A stretch of 64,000 bases of DNA from Ceratopteris richardii (lineage: Eukaryota > Streptophyta > Polypodiopsida > Polypodiales > Pteridaceae): positions 60,172,324-60,236,323 of the forward strand of contig CM035422.1 in assembly GCA_020310875.1 (NCBI GenBank), read 5' to 3'. Under the pieces are notes generated by a model. The model did no database searches. It was given only the letters and a program-made list of their open reading frames with translations, and was not told the DNA's origin. A program made the position numbers and the translations under genes. Shown here one piece after another: positions 49,458-60,997 of the stretch. Within the stretch, counting starts at the first letter, position 1; each line of letters begins with the position of its first letter.

Positions 49458-50505
49458 TTATGTCATCTCTTTTGCTAGTTCTTCAAGACCCACATTCTTC
49501 TCCATAATAGACCTTTGGAGAAGAAAAATATATTTGTCATCAATATTTATCCTAGAAGGACCAGAAGTTGGTGCCATTCCTAGATTAGTGACTATGTAGC
49601 TCCCTAGTTCTATCGTGATGCTTTCATTATTCACCCAAACCTTTTGAAGTTCTCTTCTTAGGTTTAAGTTGAATCCATGATCATAGATCCCATCTTGACC
49701 AAGAATGAGAGGCTCAATAAGATCCTCATCATGAAAAACTAGTACTATAATTGTCATATGGACATCTTGAGTGGATATAGGAAGTTCCAACTCACCCATA
49801 TAAGGGGTTTCTACTCCTAATCCTATGAGATAAGCTTTGATAGGAGTAATGCATAATTTTATATCAGGACAACTAGAAAGTCTAATAGCACTAGTGGTTG
49901 CCCCTAAGTCAATTAAGGCCTTGTTAGCCTTTGCACCAATTCCTTGTCCTACATCTATGGTTATGAAAGGACTTCTATAAATTATGCATTCAGACGTAAC
50001 ACTTTTGGTTTCACACATTGCCTAGTCAAAACAGTGCAAATGGTCTTGTTTGTGCTCTCTATTTGTCCATTGGCTTGTAGGTGGTAAGGTGCATATTCCT
50101 TGTGAGTGACCACAAATTCCTGTAGCAAGTATTCATTGACCTAGTTCAAGAAATGGGTACCACTATCACTTACCAACTCTATCAGTAATCCATATCAGTC
50201 ATTTGTGCGTCATTGTTCTTGGTTGCCTTTACTTCCATCATTTGGTTAGATAATCTATTGCAAGAATGATTTACTCAACATTTGAACTCTTGGCTAGGAT
50301 ATTAATTGGATGAACAAAGTCTATTCCCCACTTTGAGAATGCACGTCCTCCCATCATGGGTCTTAGTGGCATCTCATCCTTGCATATTGGATACAGAGTT
50401 ATCTGACATACATCACACCGCTTGACATAGGTATGAGCATCCATATGAAGGGTAGGCAACCAAAGACTTGAGAACAAAATTGCTTTGATCACTCGATTGG
50501 GTAGA
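49458..50505 (-). mobile_element. Ty3/gypsy relic Q: integrase piece next to a protease-like piece
   Basis: The minus strand from about 50505 encodes an integrase zinc region (LPTLHMDAHTYVKRCDVCQ) and core start (FSKWGIDFVHPI), then decayed core text (SDSGTHFLN, APYHLQANGQIEST) to about 50040. Directly after it, 50018-49458 reads as a retropepsin-like fold (NKALIDLGATTSAIRL). Gypsy elements place protease before integrase, so these are probably pieces of two copies or a rearranged one. The integrase side runs into the CA array at 50505. Broken. Confidence 0.7.
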
Positions 50506-52056
50506 TATAGATACACACATATATACACACATAGACACACACACATACACACATAGACACAAAAACACACATACACATACACACACATACACACACACAT
50601 AGGCACACACACTTACACACACACACACATCCACACACATTTACACACACACATACACATGCGTACAAACACATATATATAGATACACACACATACACAC
50701 ACATACATGCATATGCATACATAATGCACATGCATATGCATACGTACATGCTAACATGCATACACACACATACACATGCATACACACATACACATACACA
50801 CATAGACACACACACAGATACACACACACATACACACACATATATGCATACACACACATAGAGAGACATACATACATACACATACACATACACATACATG
50901 CATACATATGCATACATATGCATACATAATGCATATACATATGCATACATACATACTTACATTCATACACACACACATATGCATACATAATGCACATGCA
51001 TATGCATAGATACATGCATACACATACACACACATACACACATACACACATACACACACATACACACACATATGCATACATAATGCACATGCATAAGCAT
51101 AGATACATGCATACACATACACACACATAGACACATACATACACATAGACACATACACATACATACACACACATATACACATAGATTTACACACACATAC
51201 ACATGCATACACACACATAGACACACACACACATACACACACATACACACATAATGCATATGCATATGCATACATACATAATTACATGCATACACACACA
51301 TACACACACATGAATACATATGCATACACACGTATAGAGACATACACACACATACACACACATACACACACATGCATACATATGCATACATAATGCACAT
51401 GCATATTCATACATACATGCTTACATGCATACACACACATACACACATATACATATACACACATAGACACACACACACACGTAGAGAGAGACACACACAT
51501 ACACACATATATATATATGCATACACACGCACGTAAAGAGACATACACACACATACACATACATGCATACATATGCACATACACACACATATGCACATAC
51601 ACACACATAGACACATACACACTTACACAAACACATACACATATCCACACATATTTACACACATACATACACATGCATAGACACATATATACAGATACAC
51701 ACGTATATACACACAGACACACACAGACACGCACACACACACACATACACACACATACACACACATGGACACATATACACATATATATGCATAGATAGAC
51801 ACATAGAGACATACAGACATATATTTATGCACACACATAGAGACACATACACACACATATAGATGCATGCATACATATGCATACATAATGCATATCCATA
51901 TTCATACATAGATACTTACATGCATACACACACACATACACACACACATACATTTGCATACATAATGCACATGCATACATACATGCTTACATGCATACAC
52001 ACTCACATATACACCTACATACACATATACACACATACATATGTACATGTATATAT
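50505..52056. repeat. ~1.55-kb CA-rich compound microsatellite/minisatellite
   Basis: Nearly continuous TACACACA, CATACATA and ATGCATAT words. A longer motif with TAATGCA followed by CAT or TAT recurs at least eight times (near 50721, 50925, 50987, 51079, 51251, 51390, 51884, 51961) at uneven spacing. The array is therefore a layered, irregular minisatellite and not a simple CA run. The long Cys/Val/Tyr reading frames on the minus strand and Thr/His frames on the plus strand are repeat artefacts. It abuts gypsy Q on the left and an intron-like acceptor on the right. Confidence 0.95.
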
Positions 52057-52096
52057 ATTGATTTCTAACCCATTTTGTTTTATATGTATAGGTATT

Positions 52097-52779
52097 ATGG
52101 ATCCTAGTAGAGAGAGAAAGGTGAAACTCACTCTCATAAAAAGTCTTATGAGCAAGAGTTTTGCATGATACTCTAGGGATGATCATGCATGAGTACTTAG
52201 AGATGCTTGATGATGCTCTGGATTATATGATCCAGATGCTTACCCAGCAATCAGAGGAGGGCTCTTCTGCGGCTCCACATACGGGAAGACAACTATCTGC
52301 TCATAAGTATGTTTTCTTTTCATAAACTTTTTTAATGATATTATAACACATATTTTTATTTATTTTTATCTATCTATTTTGAGGACACCTATACCACCTC
52401 CAGATCATGATAGCAGAGCAGAGGTGCCTATGAGGACATGCATAGGCACCTTAGGGCTAGAGTGCGATATAGAGCCAGAGGGGAACATTGTGTACATAGG
52501 GAATGGGTTGGAGTTCAAGAGAAGAATGAGGGCATTATGCCACTCTTACCTACGCCTTGTCCACTTACAGTGGAAGTAAGTATAAATTTTCCGTATAAAT
52601 TGAAATAAATATCTTATGTTTTATTTACATTATTTTATTTATTTTTGTAGTGAGCATGATGAAAGGGATAAAAAATACATACTTAGTTCACTTGAGATAG
52701 AGTTTGGGACAGCATGGTCGCATAAGTGGTGTCTAAAAGAGATGCAGACACTTATGGCTCATTGTCATGATAATGCATG
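52097..52779 (+). CDS. split gene fragment, three exons, unrecognised protein
   Basis: Three exon-like blocks have plant splice signals. Exon a ends at 52306 (CATAA then GTATGT). Exon b is 52384-52575 (acceptor TTTTGAG, donor GTAAGTAT). Exon c is 52651-52779 (acceptor TTTTTGTAG, donor GTACGC). Exons b and c are exact multiples of three, and all three junctions split a codon after its second base, so the frame continues across all of them. The product includes MHEYLEMLDDALDYM, GTLGLECDIEPEG and KKYILSSLEIEFGTAW. The frame of exon a is closed upstream at 52149, and an ATG at 52097 lies in another frame, so the 5' part is damaged or starts within exon a. A faint likeness to plant En/Spm-associated transposase domains (W....KK.I...L...F) is not enough to name it. 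Both sides are microsatellite, which would lie in introns. Confidence 0.45.
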
Positions 52780-52789
52780 GTACGCATTG

Positions 52790-53252
52790 CTTTTATGTAT
52801 ATATATGTGGATATAAGTATGTGTGTTTATGTATGTATGTATATGAGAGAGAGAGAGAGAAAAGAGTGAGATTAAAGGTACAAATACAGGCATACACACA
52901 TATATACATCATACATGCACATTTACACACATATACACATACATGCACATTTATATATCCACACACATACACGCGGATTTTTACACACACATTCACATGC
53001 ATGCAATTACACACATATAATGAATACACATACACATAATCACATACACATATACATACATAATCATATGTACACACACATAGACTCATATAATCATATT
53101 TACATGCATATATACATATACACATGCATATACACACACACACAACACATGCATATGCACATATAGATACACATACATACACACATGCATATGCACATAT
53201 AGAAACACATACATACACACATGCATACTGATATATCTATATGTATCTCTCC

Positions 53253-53309
<57 letters not shown>
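52790..53309. repeat. second CA/CT/TA compound microsatellite
   Basis: TATG and GA runs (52800-52865), mixed TACACATA words to about 53220, a (CT)n run to about 53271 and (TA)19 at 53272-53309. It follows exon c of the split gene directly. Confidence 0.93.
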
Positions 53310-53310
<1 letters not shown>

Positions 53311-54143
53311 CTAAATAAATCTTATTTCAAAAATCCTAATTCGAAAACACTAATTTTGATATTAGGGTTTTAAAACCCCTAATTTAGAAACTCTAATTCA
53401 ACCTTTTAGCCATATGATTGAAGTATATGTACACATTGCATCTATTCCTCTGACATCCTACTAGAGAGATGTCTCTCCTCCCAACCTTATGCCTCTCTAT
53501 ATATAGCTACTCGAATCAACGAGGATGATAATATATATAAAGACATATACACATTATGTGGATACACATACATAAATATAAAATGGAGTAGATACATTAT
53601 GCATCACACATACATCCTGAAATGCACACATACATATATATACATGCATACATGTTTACATGTACACATTTACACATAGACACATATACATATTAACATG
53701 TACACATCACATATACATGCATGCATGCACAAATGTATACTTATACATGCATACACAATTATAAACACTTGCATATATTACATGAATACATGAATATTTT
53801 TACAGAAATGCATATGCATATATACACATATGCATACTAACACATGTATACATATATCAAACATATGCACACACATACATATACATGAAATACATATATA
53901 TGCAATCATGCACAGAACTCTCAAAAAAAACTTTGGCTCATTAAAAAGATTGAATAGAATCATTAACCAGAGTAAGATACACCACATCTACACAATAGAA
54001 AAAATAAATTCTCAGAACTTTTAAATTATAATAATTTGCCATTCGAAAAATCAAAGATTTGGCAAATTTTACATCATATTGAGATCAAAAAATTTTACAT
54101 GCTACATGTCTTGCATGTTAAATACAATGTAGTAGACTAAGGA
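53310..54143. other. AT-rich spacer with scattered TACATA words
   Basis: No coding signal. ATTAGGGTTTTAAAACCCCTAAT at 53361-53383 is a near-perfect palindrome containing a telomere-like TAGGGTTT box. From 53520 to 53900 the text is diffuse ACATATACA repeat. From 53910 it is ordinary AT-rich DNA that would be the 3' flank of the gene at 54144-55534. Confidence 0.7.
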
Positions 54144-55534
54144 TCATAAATGGAACATAGGTTGTGTGTACACTATAGCACTCAAATAGTTCTTGAGGTA
54201 TGATAATGAAAGTTGAGTTCCATCCACACTCCATTCAGGAAGGACTTTAATTTTATCCTCCAACCTCTTACCAATCTACAGACAAATAGAAAACTTTAAA
54301 ATAACATATTTGAGTATAAGAATATGTATAAACAAAAGATAAAATAACATATGATATTTACCTTATGCCCTTGTATTCTGAACTTTGATTGATCCAGATA
54401 CTCAAATCCCATTATTACTAGATGTTCTCTCACGTTGGCAAGAGTCCAATGATGATTTACTGAAATAACTTTGATTTCGTTGTTGGGTAGATTTATCTGA
54501 ATTTCAAATGAAATTAAAAACCCCTCGGAACTTTGTAATGGTATCCATTCACCAAGTTTACACATCCAACGATCATAATAGAATCTAATGTACAATGAAG
54601 TATGATGTTTCAAGTATCAAAATTTTATGCTTGTTGCACCAATTTTACAAAGGTATCTATCCTCTTTGGTGCATCCTTCTAGAAGTTCACAATTTTCACC
54701 TAGTAAACCCTCCACCTGCTCATACATTATATCTTTTAACATGGAAATTGTTGAGGTCTCTAGAATTGTGAATATCTGAAATAAATGTATAGAACAATGA
54801 ACATGAACACACCAATGTAATCCTATAGATCTTGAAACTCTTGTAAATTTCAAAGAGTTGTGTATGTCCATCACCATCTTATGCTTCAAAGATGTTAATT
54901 TCCATATATCAGGTTGCGACCACTCAAGCTTTAAAAGATAATCTACACCTTAATCATCTCTAACCTGCCAAAATCATTCGATGAAGAGGGTACAACATAT
55001 GTATGTGTGTAAAAGAAAACCCTCTCAGGTAATAGCTGAGTAGGACGGGCTTGTGGAAAAACTATCAACCCAACATCTGCATGCAATGCTTGCAAAGTAC
55101 CTGTAAGACTATGAAGTGGTTGTTCTTCCACCAAGGTAGAAGGAAATATGTCTACAACAAAAAACTACACAACTTAGCTAGGTATATTATGAATTTTGGA
55201 CAAAAATCAATTAGTAATACTTACAATTGATAGGATATCTCATTTTGTTTGAGTTTTCCAATTTCATGCTTGACATTGTGAAAACATGTTGTACAATGGC
55301 ACTAGTTTCACCATTTTTGAGCTTTTTGAAGCCCAATAACTTCCCTTTCCAATGAAGATCCAAGTTTCCACTATCTCTTACACGATGAGGACCAACACTA
55401 GAGGGTTGCATGTACACCCATGCACCTTTGAAGAACTCATCTCCTAACCAAATTCCTTCTATAGCCTTGATATTGTGACATTTTATCGCGATAACCTCAT
55501 CTTTTGGACGTCTATGAGATTTAGGTTTCTCCAT
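54144..55534 (-). pseudogene. three-exon host-type gene, unrecognised, lightly damaged
   Basis: Exon 1 is 55534-55225, starting at ATG in a good plant context (CCAATGGAG) and ending at a textbook GTAAGT donor. A 73-bp intron ends TTTTTTGTTGTAG. Exon 2 is 55151-54362, with donor GTAAAT. An 86-bp intron ends TTGTCTGTAG. Exon 3 is 54275-54144, stopping at TGA. Codon phase is kept across both introns. The product has a basic N-terminus (KPKSHRRPK), then GAWVYMQPSS, LHWKGKLLGF, VFPQARPTQLLPE, LEWSQPDIW, CKLGEWIPL, and a C-terminal stretch (NNEIKVISVNHHWTLANV, KFRIQGHK, GKRLEDKIKVLPEWS) of possible ubiquitin-like shape. Within exon 2 the frame changes once near 54955, and an in-frame TGA lies at 54617-54619, so the copy seems recently disabled. 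Alternatively the change near 54955 is an unseen short intron. No family recognised. Confidence 0.6.
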
Positions 55535-55640
55535 TGGAGTTCAGGCTATGGAAGTGACAATAGGAATTCAAAGAAGAAGATGCACAGAGAAAGAAATGGA
55601 GACGCAAGAGCTGCAATGGTGTGGTAGGGAGAGAAAGTAG
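55535..55640 (-). promoter_or_regulatory. CT-rich 5' leader of the 54144-55534 gene
   Basis: On the minus strand the ~100 bases before the ATG are pyrimidine-rich (CTTTCTCTCCCT, CCATTTCTTTCTCTG, CATCTTCTTCTTTG) and contain no ATG close to the start, as is common in plant leaders. No clear TATA box could be fixed. Confidence 0.4.
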
Positions 55641-55950
55641 TGGAAAGAGATGACTTTTTGGGACCTGGGTATGAAAATCTGAGGTTTTGGAGGGAGAAAG
55701 TTGTATTTTGAGTTATTTTTGAAAAGTCATTTTTTTAGGGTATTTCATGCACGGATTTTGATTTAGGACTCAAAAATAGCACTTTTGATCTTAAAAAGTG
55801 GTTGGGGGACCATTAAATAGTGTTATGATGAGTTTTATAACTTTCTAAAAATTTTGAATTTTTGGGCCCAGGTAGGTTACGAGATTCCTTTCTCTCTCTA
55901 GAGGCAAAACCTGAACATTGGGGAACATCCCCCTTCAGCCTAGTGATTTA

Positions 55951-56049
55951 TAGGCCATAGACTGTGTCCACCACCCTCCTCTCATTTTTCCATCACTAAT
56001 CACTCCTTAATCCAAAAGGCCCATGTAGGGTTCATTTTTTTCCCTAATG
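55951..56049 (-). repeat. second copy of the polypurine/LTR-start-like motif
   Basis: 55959-56049 matches 45464-45552 (GACTGTGTCCACCACCCTC, CATCACTAATCAC, CCTTAATC, CCCTAATG). On the minus strand it reads AGGGAAAAAAA then TGAACCCTACATGG. This may mark the 3' LTR start of the gypsy whose gag lies at 56700-58950, but the pol between them is missing. Confidence 0.5.
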
Positions 56050-56699
56050 GGCATGACTCTTACCAAATTCGCATATGGAAAATGTATGCTCCAAATCTGT
56101 ACCACAAGAAGTGAGATTTGTCCCTTCCAATGACCCTAAAGGCTTCTCAATGTGTCGTTCTACCATTTACAATTTCATTCTCATAATTCTAAGTACTAGC
56201 TTTCCCTAATGTTTCCCCAAGGAGGTGGTGGCAATAGCAACTCCAGCTCCTGAATCCATAATTCATTTGGTTGTATAGCCATGGTAAGTTTTGAAGAGAT
56301 AGGTGTTTCCCTCTTCTCCTTCACTCATGTCTCTTATTTTGTGCAAGGGTATCTCTAGTATTGTCTTACATGATCCCAATTGAGAATGTGATGTAGCTAC
56401 TTTTGGTACTTAATTGGCTATGCATTTCCAAAATTTAGGTTTAGGTTTCAATAGCTCCTCTAAGGTGAGGTGGCATTTCACCTTAGCGTTCTTCACTAAT
56501 TCCATGTTCGTTGGTAGAGCAGAGTTCACGTTTATTACCATGACAAAGGGAGCCCTCATGTGAATAGACTTGGACTCCCGGGGTCCTATACAATGAGTTC
56601 ATTCTTGTAGGGAATTGCAAATTCTAGTTGCTCACTTGATTTAAGTCCTTTTGTTCTTCATAAATAGATGGAATTTCATAAGGAAATTGATCATGAAGA
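56050..56699. other. unassigned DNA
   Basis: No domain or repeat edge seen. The minus strand has short coding-like scraps that could be the eroded continuation of the gypsy L polyprotein. Confidence 0.45.
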
Positions 56700-58950
56700 T
56701 AATCTACCATCTCTATAGTGGGATGATTCTCACTCTCCTTAGCCCATTTGTCTCTTGCGTTTCTCTCAAGAATCCTTGGGAGTATTGATTTATAAAGGAA
56801 GAAAATCCATCAATCATAGAGTTGGGAACATAGGCCTCTTTAGGAAGTAAGCTTAGCTTCTCACTTCCAATATGTTGGGCCTTTGATGCGGTCGACATCT
56901 TAGGTTTAACTATCAACCATTGTAATCTCTACCATAATCCTTCAAAATATAATTGTGACTTTTTTGAGTTAGTGTGATTGAAGAGATAGCTTATCTCGAA
57001 CATAGCCAAAGATAATTCTATCATTTTTGCACAAAGCATGGTCCTCTCAATCTCTAGATTAACTCTAGGATAGCATTTATCTACTCTATCACATTCGGCC
57101 CTTCTCGAGTTCTAGGATGGTATGCTTTGAACATCATGTCTAAATTTTCTAGAGTAAGATCTGCTAGGGCTGATGTAGCTCTAGTTGGTGGTGGTACTAA
57201 TGGATGGTTTTGATGAGATGATGAGGGTGGGATTTGAGTTTGTGTGTGGGATATAATCTCTATCACTCTCTTTTTCGTTTCCTTTACACTTTCCTCTTAT
57301 TTGCTCATCTTTCTTGCCCATTGTCTTTTCATTCTCTCTTAGCTATCCTTCCATGCTCTAGTTCTTATCTTGACTAGTACACTCTTTGACTCATATTTGA
57401 TTTTGTCTCTTGACCTACACCTACAACATGTTGTAGGGCTTGAGCTCTAGTCACGATTTGTATTGAGGCTATGGTTGTCACACTTTCCAGTAGAATCTAC
57501 AACCAAGAAAATCATGTTAATGGGAGCAACCTTTTGAGTATTGGCCAGATTTGTAGGAGAGTCTCTTAATATGTGTCCCTTTCCACAATCATGGCAAAAG
57601 CCTTGAATGGTTGGTTGCCCTTGTGGAGGCAGCGAACAATCACAAATGAAATGATATCCTTGATACCTATAACAAGATTGTCTAGGTGCTTGAGGTCTCA
57701 TCTGCCTTTGTTGGCATCTAGGGTTGCGGTTTTTATACATCACATTTGAATATTCACATTCCCAACTTGGCCCCAGAGGTGTGGCATAGGGATATATCTC
57801 ATTATGCTCTCGTGAATCCATGTAGTAGGCTTGGGGGCTATCGACATGCATCCAATAAAAAACTCTAAGCATAAGGATCACTCTCAAAAACCAATCCAAG
57901 TGCAAGCACTAGGGCTCTATTCAAGTTATCCTCTACCGCAACATATTTGACTAGAATAAGATTGGCGAGGGGTGGTGTTTGTTGCCCTAACTAGCTGTGG
58001 TCTCTATTGAGCTTGATAGTGGGGCTGATAAGGTTGTTGGCATCTAAAGTATGGTTGTTATTGATATTGGTTCAGATATCCCCTTGGCTGCTTGTATGGT
58101 TGTTGGTAGTTTTCGATAGCCACTTGTTTAGTGTAAGGGCAATCTTGTGTAGTGTGATTAGTGTATCTTCTCTCTATTGTGAGATATTGGTTATTAGGGT
58201 TCCCTTGGTTTTGAGTCATTATGGGGCAAACATTCACCGTATGTTCCCCTATGCAATTATAACATCTTTTTACTGATACCATTCTAGGGGTGTTTCTGCC
58301 TCAGAATCCTAGCTTTTGAGCTACTTTTTCTGCTAGTTTTTCTATTGATGTCAAAGGATTTGAAGTGAAACTGGTTTATCTATCTCAATCATTGTAGATC
58401 TTTAAAAGTTCTAACTCATCTACCATGTTATCATTGACATCTATGCACATATGCACACATTGATCTATGATCCTAGGTTCCTTCAAGTACACATATGATC
58501 ATAATTTTGCACTTAGCAACTCATTCAAATGCCACTTGTTTGGGTGACATGGGTGACTCTAGAATGGGGCATCTCTCTAAGTATTTTCTAAATCTTTGTC
58601 TTGCTAGCCTAAGTGTTTCCTGCGGTGTTTGCTTAAAGCTATGGATCATGGATAAAGTATCGTGCTTGATAACACTCTTGGAGAACTCTATGATAAATTG
58701 ATTTTGATGCCCCTCCACTTAATACTCCACTTAAGTAGAGCATTAGGCTCTCCCTATCCTATTGTCCCTCATGGTTCTTACCAAGTCCCAATTTTTTCTT
58801 CTAGTTTCCACTTTGTTCAAATTCTTCAAAGCCTTAATCCCGTCATGCTTGTCATCCATGTGTTGGTGGAACTACCTAAACGCGGTTTGCCACACTCAAG
58901 AGACCTATTTGCAATGGTAAAATGGTGCAAACAAAGCTGTTAAAGTTCCT
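56700..58950 (-). mobile_element. Ty3/gypsy gag relic L
   Basis: The minus strand shows a gag core about 58720-58520 (SFKQTPQETLRLARQRFRKY), a zinc knuckle (CYNCIGEHTVNVCP) near 58265, Gln/Asn/Pro-rich linker, further cysteine motifs (CYRYQGYHFICDC, CHDCGKGHILRD) near 57680-57560, and a weak downstream frame to about 56713. The order and spacing fit a gypsy gag with several knuckles. The pol domains are absent. Broken, with several interruptions. Confidence 0.7.
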
Positions 58951-60881
58951 AAATTCAACATTGTATTGAACTCATCATCAGAGAGGGATTTCGGAGGCTA
59001 GCCTCTTATGGAAGTGGAAATTCTTTTGGAACAACTATTCACCTCTAGGAGAAACGCTAACTTCTAGTGAATTGGAAGAATGCGAATTTGGTGGATAGTT
59101 TAGCCAAATTCAAATATACGAACTTTAGGATGATCCACCAATCATGAAGCTTATTAATATTCGGAATCCTTAGTCCAAGGGCATCCAAGGAAAACTTGGT
59201 TAGCAAGGGACCTTCGATGCTATTCCCAAATTCAAAAGACTCAACCAAGCCGCCTACTTACAAACTCCATACCCAAATAAGATAACTACGTTACAATCGA
59301 CTAATTCTACCTAAATTCATTAAACTAACAGATCATGAATGAATACTATTTGAGTGGAGAAATGGTCGCTACTATAAATGGAATGCATCCATAAAATGGC
59401 CCATGATTTGAGGCTCTAAAGTGACTCCTCATTGTGCAAAAAGTTAGGCGTAAATTGAGAAGAAGCATAGATCTAGTATTGCAAGTCCAAAAAACTCAAT
59501 TCATATCCTTTTTGGATGTAAACACTCATTCAATGACATCTCGACTCTACTAATTTATTCGTTTTTACAATGAAGAAATAAAATTATAAGGATCAATCAA
59601 AATAACCTATATGCATCGAATGGAAACTATTAGCAGAGTGTTAGCGAGTAGAGTGTCATTAGAGGCAAATCCTAGATAGAACCAAAACTTACTCATAAAA
59701 GTACAACTACAAGGAAGTTTAGCATAAAATATTGATCTTATTGAAGAAGAGGGAAATATTCACCATGTGCAAGAAATTATCCACAAGTACCTAATTGTTG
59801 TTTCATTTGTACATAGATTAGGAAGTTTTGTTAAAGATTGCTTACTAGATGAGAAAGAAAAGCGCTCTCCTCTCCCCAATGAAGCCCCTAACCCACATAT
59901 TTCTCCCTAGCAAGAACATGATGGATTCAAATTTGTTAATAGAAAAGAGAAAGCCTCGTCTACCCAGAAAGGTAAGACTCTACCCCTTGCCCCAAGTTCT
60001 TGAATTGACCCTAGTAATAGGTATTCAGTATGTTACTCAAGCACAATGGTGAGTACCAATGTTGTCGAGAAGATGGCAATGCTCAGTTGGTGGATTAGGT
60101 CAACTGCCGAATTCCACGGCTCACACAAGTTGACTTTAGCAACACGGGTAATTTACTAGCATTTGGAAAATAAAATCTTTATTAATTCAATTTCATTGGA
60201 TAGACATGGTCGGTTTTAAACACAGATGATAGCGAATTGGTTTTAAAATGTCAGAATAGATGATGTGGGATTATGGATGAAGCCAAATCGTAGCGCAAAA
60301 CCATATGAGTAATCCTAAAATCGATCCTATATGAGGCTCCATAGTCTCTAAAAGGAAAGCAAGACCTCTCGAATTCATATGTTCTTGGTACAAATATCAA
60401 ATAAATTTGCATGTGACATAACATAGAAGTTAAATTTAGCACGTTGTTACCTTATCATAGGCTTAAATTTAGCATGTTGTTACATTATCATAGTCGTTTG
60501 TCAGAGGAAACACTATAAACGGTAGCAATGCTTTATATGCGTGGATAGAGCAGATGGAGGAAGAGTTTTTAGAGCCATATGGTTGGTGAAAACATATTAG
60601 AAGCATCAGATAAGGCATTACAAAACTCCCTCAGATATCAATGATCTTGGATTATGGCCCGCCTAGCAAATCAGTCAATTCATTTCCCTCCAAAACTTCT
60701 TCCTATAATAGCTCGACATGGCATATCACAATAATTCCCATGAAGAACAACTATAAAATAATGAGAATTGCATTTTCTATCTGCATATCTCCACACATCC
60801 CTTTTAGCACATAAGCCTCATCCTTTTGTTCTCTTCTGCTTTGGAAGGTAAATACATGTACAAGTCTCTTCAATCATCAAC
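58951..60881. other. AT-rich DNA without recognised genes
   Basis: Possibly includes the 5' LTR of gypsy L, since it lies upstream of its gag, but I could not find a TG/CA pair with a primer site. Short open frames (for example 59057-59248 minus and 59849-60052 plus) have no domain. Confidence 0.5.
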
Positions 60882-60997
60882 CTGTTTCCATGCTTCAGGG
60901 TTTGGCTGATTAAAATCTCCAACCTTATCATAAACAGAGAGCAAATCTCTCAAACATCCACCCCCACCAAACCTGCACAAGATCTTGATGGGCCAAC
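60882..60997 (-). other. exon-like segment, unrecognised
   Basis: A 116-bp minus-strand block stands between a good acceptor (TTATTTTTAG, up to 60998) and a CAG/GTTGAT donor (60881-60880). It encodes WPIKILCRFGGGGC, LRDLLSVYDKVGD and FNQPNPEAWKQ without a stop. Codon-like composition stands out from the AT-rich flanks. No neighbouring exon was found with confidence, so it may be a stray exon of a lost gene. Confidence 0.35.

Noticed and set aside
50489-51909. Long minus-strand frames rich in Cys, Val, Tyr and Met, and plus-strand Thr/His frames
   Set aside because: They are translations of the CA-rich array in several frames at once; no start context, domain or composition of a real protein.
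50505-53309. CRISPR-like array
   Set aside because: The repeats are simple-sequence microsatellite without unique spacers, in a plant-type genome.
59057-59248. Minus-strand 63-codon frame
   Set aside because: No domain, no splice support, AT-rich surroundings; length is within chance.
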